Shown here: positions 62,238-64,000 of the stretch, piece by piece | Numbering within the stretch: the first letter of the stretch is position 1 | Layout: every line of letters begins with the position of its first letter | Source of the DNA: an uncultured Muribaculaceae bacterium | GTDB lineage: Bacteria > Bacteroidota > Bacteroidia > Bacteroidales > Muribaculaceae | Direction of reading: 5' to 3' | DNA length: 64,000 nucleotides | Assembly: GCA_905233915.1 (NCBI GenBank) | Contig: CAJOFM010000002.1 | Location: 62,001 to 126,000 of the forward strand | Translations under genes and position numbers: made by a program | The notes under the pieces: generated by a model | Told to the model about the DNA's origin: nothing | What the model saw: only the letters and a program-made list of their open reading frames with translations | Database searches by the model: none

Positions 62238-62449
62238 CCCACCAGCACAACAACACAACAATCCCCCCTCAAACCCACAGCCCCCACAAACCTCCCACCA
62301 AACAAAACCCACAACCCGCTCAGCCACATCAGGCACACAGAGACAAAACCCAACTCAAACATTTCGATGTTATACCGCTCCTAATGCGATACTAAAAATG
62401 GTGATTGTTCTGAGCGCCAATTAGATTGTGAAGAGAGCTAGGAACCGGA

Positions 62450-62492
62450 ACGTCTGCAATGCAGCTAGTCTGCAGTTGCGGCGTTTTTCTTT
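62450..62492 (+). terminator. Hairpin with U-tract upstream of the flippase gene
   Basis: ACGTCTGCAATGCAG pairs imperfectly with CTGCAGTTGCGGCGT (62460-62484 region), then TTTTTCTTT. It may be a terminator for upstream readthrough or an attenuator in a polysaccharide-locus leader. Confidence 0.5.
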
Positions 62493-62607
62493 GCACATAT
62501 ACTATCATCATTCAAAGAACACACAAAATACAGTGGGCGACCAGAGACAAACATCTCGCTGGAATCATTATTTTTGAGAATTGTGCTCTACTATGAGAGA
62601 AATTTCT

Positions 62608-62615
62608 TACTTTTG
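62608..62615 (+). promoter_or_regulatory. Candidate -7 box for the flippase gene
   Basis: TACTTTTG matches TAnnTTTG. The -33 region is not well matched. It leaves a leader of about 120 nt. Confidence 0.4.
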
Positions 62616-62740
62616 CACTTCATAGTTGACATTTGTTAGATTTCTGGAGCTCATTTGTTGTGAAAAACAGCGAATTCGACAAATCCCAGCTATACATTTT
62701 GTTTTGAGACACCTAAACGAGAGCAAGACTAACCTTACAA

Positions 62741-64000
62741 ATGGCAGAAGAAAACCTACAAAGGGAAACAAGGTCCGCCGCAAATAAACGCATAGCAAAG
62801 AATACTATAGCGTTATATGCGCGTATGGTTTTTGCCATGCTTGTAAGCTTGTACACCTCACGAGTTGTTTTACAAACACTTGGTGTAGACGATTTTGGCA
62901 CAAATGGCATTGTTGCTGGCATTGTCATCCTTTTCTCATTTGTCAATAACACGTTAGTAGGCTCCATTCAACGATTCCTGAATTTTGAACTTGGCCGACT
63001 AAACGACAAAGGGGTAACCAACGTTTTTTCCAATGGATTTCACGTTCAAGTGATTTTTTCTATAATCGTGGTTCTGCTTGCTGAAACCATTGGATTATAC
63101 TACTTAAATCACTATCTAAATGTGCCAGATGGCAGGCTTTATGCGGCGAACTGGGTCTATCAGTTTTCTATATTTGTAACGGTTTTGCGCATAATCCGTT
63201 CTCCCTTCATTGCAAGCGTTGTCGCTTACGAGAGAATGACAGTATTTGCCATTATTGGAATTGTGGATGTTTGCTTAAAACTGTTGATCGTATATCTTCT
63301 CCTCATATCTCCATTTGACCGACTGATAACCTATGCTGCCCTTGGAGCATGTGTTTCCCTGGGAATAACTCTGTTCTATATTTATTACAACCAGACACGT
63401 CTCAAACTGTGCCGTATCCATCGTGAAATCGACCGTCCACTTTTAAAACAGATGCTCTCCTTTTCCGGATGGACGATATTTGGAAGCGCCGCATTATTAG
63501 CTACATTCCAGGGTGTGGATCTCATCATTAACTTCTTCCATGGTGTAGCCGTAAATGCTGCTCTCACAATCGCTAATCAGGTGTATGGTGCAGCCTATAG
63601 CCTAACATCTAATTTCCAGACGGCATTTAATCCTCAAATCACCAAGACTTATGCCAGCGGCGAAATGACAGATCTGTATGACCTTGTATATCGCACCACC
63701 CGATATAGCTTCTTTTTGGTGATCATCTGTGTCATTCCTTTATTATTTGAATGCGGCAGATTACTGGAGCTCTGGCTCGGGACTGTGCCTCATTATGCCA
63801 AAGAATTCTGTAATTTGATGATGATGATTTGCATCATCGACGCGCTAGCCGCACCATTATGGATGTCGGCTTACGCCCGTGGGAACATTCGGAATTATCA
63901 AATTATTGTCAGCAGCATTCTGTTCCTCAACTTCCCGATCACGGCAGGATGCATGGCAATTGGGATGTCGCCCGTTGTAGCTTTAATCATACGGTTCATT
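62741..64000 (+). CDS. Wzx/MATE-like oligosaccharide flippase, N-terminal part (3' end outside window)
   Basis: A frame of 420 codons from ATG 62741 runs to the window edge with no stop, so the gene is truncated by the window. The product starts MAEENLQRETRSAANKRIAK and has many hydrophobic helices, with NTIALYARMVFAMLVSLYTS, RVVLQTLGVDDFGTNGIVAG, IANQVYGAAYSLTSNFQTAF and NPQITKTYASGEM, all features of Bacteroidota polysaccharide-biosynthesis flippases. It moves lipid-linked glycan repeat units across the inner membrane. It is markedly more AT-rich than the preceding genes, in line with a laterally acquired surface-polysaccharide locus. Confidence 0.88.
   Translation, partial: MAEENLQRETRSAANKRIAKNTIALYARMVFAMLVSLYTSRVVLQTLGVDDFGTNGIVAGIVILFSFVNNTLVGSIQRFLNFELGRLNDKGVTNVFSNGFHVQVIFSIIVVLLAETIGLYYLNHYLNVPDGRLYAANWVYQFSIFVTVLRIIRSPFIASVVAYERMTVFAIIGIVDVCLKLLIVYLLLISPFDRLITYAALGACVSLGITLFYIYYNQTRLKLCRIHREIDRPLLKQMLSFSGWTIFGSAALLATFQGVDLIINFFHGVAVNAALTIANQVYGAAYSLTSNFQTAFNPQITKTYASGEMTDLYDLVYRTTRYSFFLVIICVIPLLFECGRLLELWLGTVPHYAKEFCNLMMMICIIDALAAPLWMSAYARGNIRNYQIIVSSILFLNFPITAGCMAIGMSPVVALIIRFI

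Larger units (their letters stand above)
62238..62740. other. 503-bp gene-free stretch before the flippase gene
   Basis: The first part (62238-62360) is strongly C/A-rich on the plus strand, almost free of G. A hairpin with a U-tract lies at 62450, and a promoter-like -7 box (TACTTTTG) at 62608-62615 about 125 bp before ATG 62741. No convincing gene is present: the short open frame at 62224 consists mainly of Pro/Thr/Gln from the C/A bias. Confidence 0.7.

Noticed and set aside
62224-62424. Short open frame in the C/A-rich tract
   Set aside because: Composition (Pro, Thr, Gln, Asn) follows directly from the base bias; it has no ribosome-binding context and overlaps the terminator tail.
1-64000. 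CRISPR array, rRNA operon, prophage or integrative element
   Set aside because: No regular 28-37-bp repeats with unique spacers, no rRNA sequence, and no integrase, capsid or conjugation genes were seen. The 7- and 9-bp arrays are far too short for CRISPR.

Overview
The window comes from a Bacteroidota chromosome, most likely a gut Bacteroidales (Muribaculaceae/Prevotellaceae-like; I cannot fix the genus from sequence alone). The evidence is a SusC/SusD outer-membrane pair with companion lipoproteins, a C10 (streptopain-type) protease, many secreted proteins ending in dockerin-type calcium-binding repeats, a PEP carboxykinase of the ATP type, and repeated TTTG-N18..22-TAnnTTTG promoters, which are diagnostic of the phylum. 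Most of the window has a GC content near 50-55%; the last 1.7 kb is visibly more AT-rich.

Layout. 1-4.7 kb: end of a TonB-dependent receptor, a DUF4250 protein, exonuclease III, an AI-2E-type permease and MiaA, all on the plus strand, with two unusual 9-bp-period arrays between the genes. 4.7-21.6 kb (minus strand): a C10 protease, then CutC, a GntP permease, two paralogous phosphodiester glycosidases (NAGPA type), two paralogous secreted proteins of unknown family, a CotH-like protein and a GHL10 glycoside hydrolase. Seven of these nine proteins end in a dockerin-type domain. 21.6-34.2 kb (minus): a SusC-SusD-lipoprotein-PKD-like operon, a SusE/F-like protein with an N-terminal dockerin motif, a GH20 hexosaminidase and a low-molecular-weight tyrosine phosphatase. 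Together 4.7-34.2 kb looks like a large polysaccharide (or glycoconjugate) utilisation region.

34.3-47 kb: a RAYT/Y1 transposase-like protein with an extra Rossmann-like C-terminus, a DUF5715 - HAD - aroB run, a 1590-residue subtilisin with a small translationally coupled partner, SlyD, a GxxExxY gene bounded by 24-bp inverted repeats, and pckA. 47-54.8 kb: a glycosyltransferase and two tandem histidine-type phosphatases (minus), then an RlmL-like RNA methyltransferase, a polytopic membrane protein and PdxB (plus). 55-60.8 kb: rubrerythrin, an exported UGSC-like protein paired with a dockerin-bearing SUMF1-like protein, LemA and two TPM-domain proteins. 60.8-64 kb: recO, two identical tRNA-Glu genes flanking rpsT, a 0.5-kb gene-free stretch, and the first 420 codons of a Wzx-type flippase, probably the edge of a surface-polysaccharide locus.

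How it may work together (inference): SusC/D and the lipoproteins bind and import an oligosaccharide; GHL10, GH20 and the two phosphodiester glycosidases cut the glycan outside the cytoplasm; GntP moves a released small acid or polyol into the cytoplasm. The most noteworthy items are the dockerin-rich cluster with no visible cohesin, the phosphodiester glycosidase-GntP-CutC operon, the UGSC/SUMF1 gene pair, the inverted-repeat-bounded GxxExxY unit, the RAYT fusion containing a 26-bp palindrome, and the family of 7- and 9-bp-period intergenic arrays.
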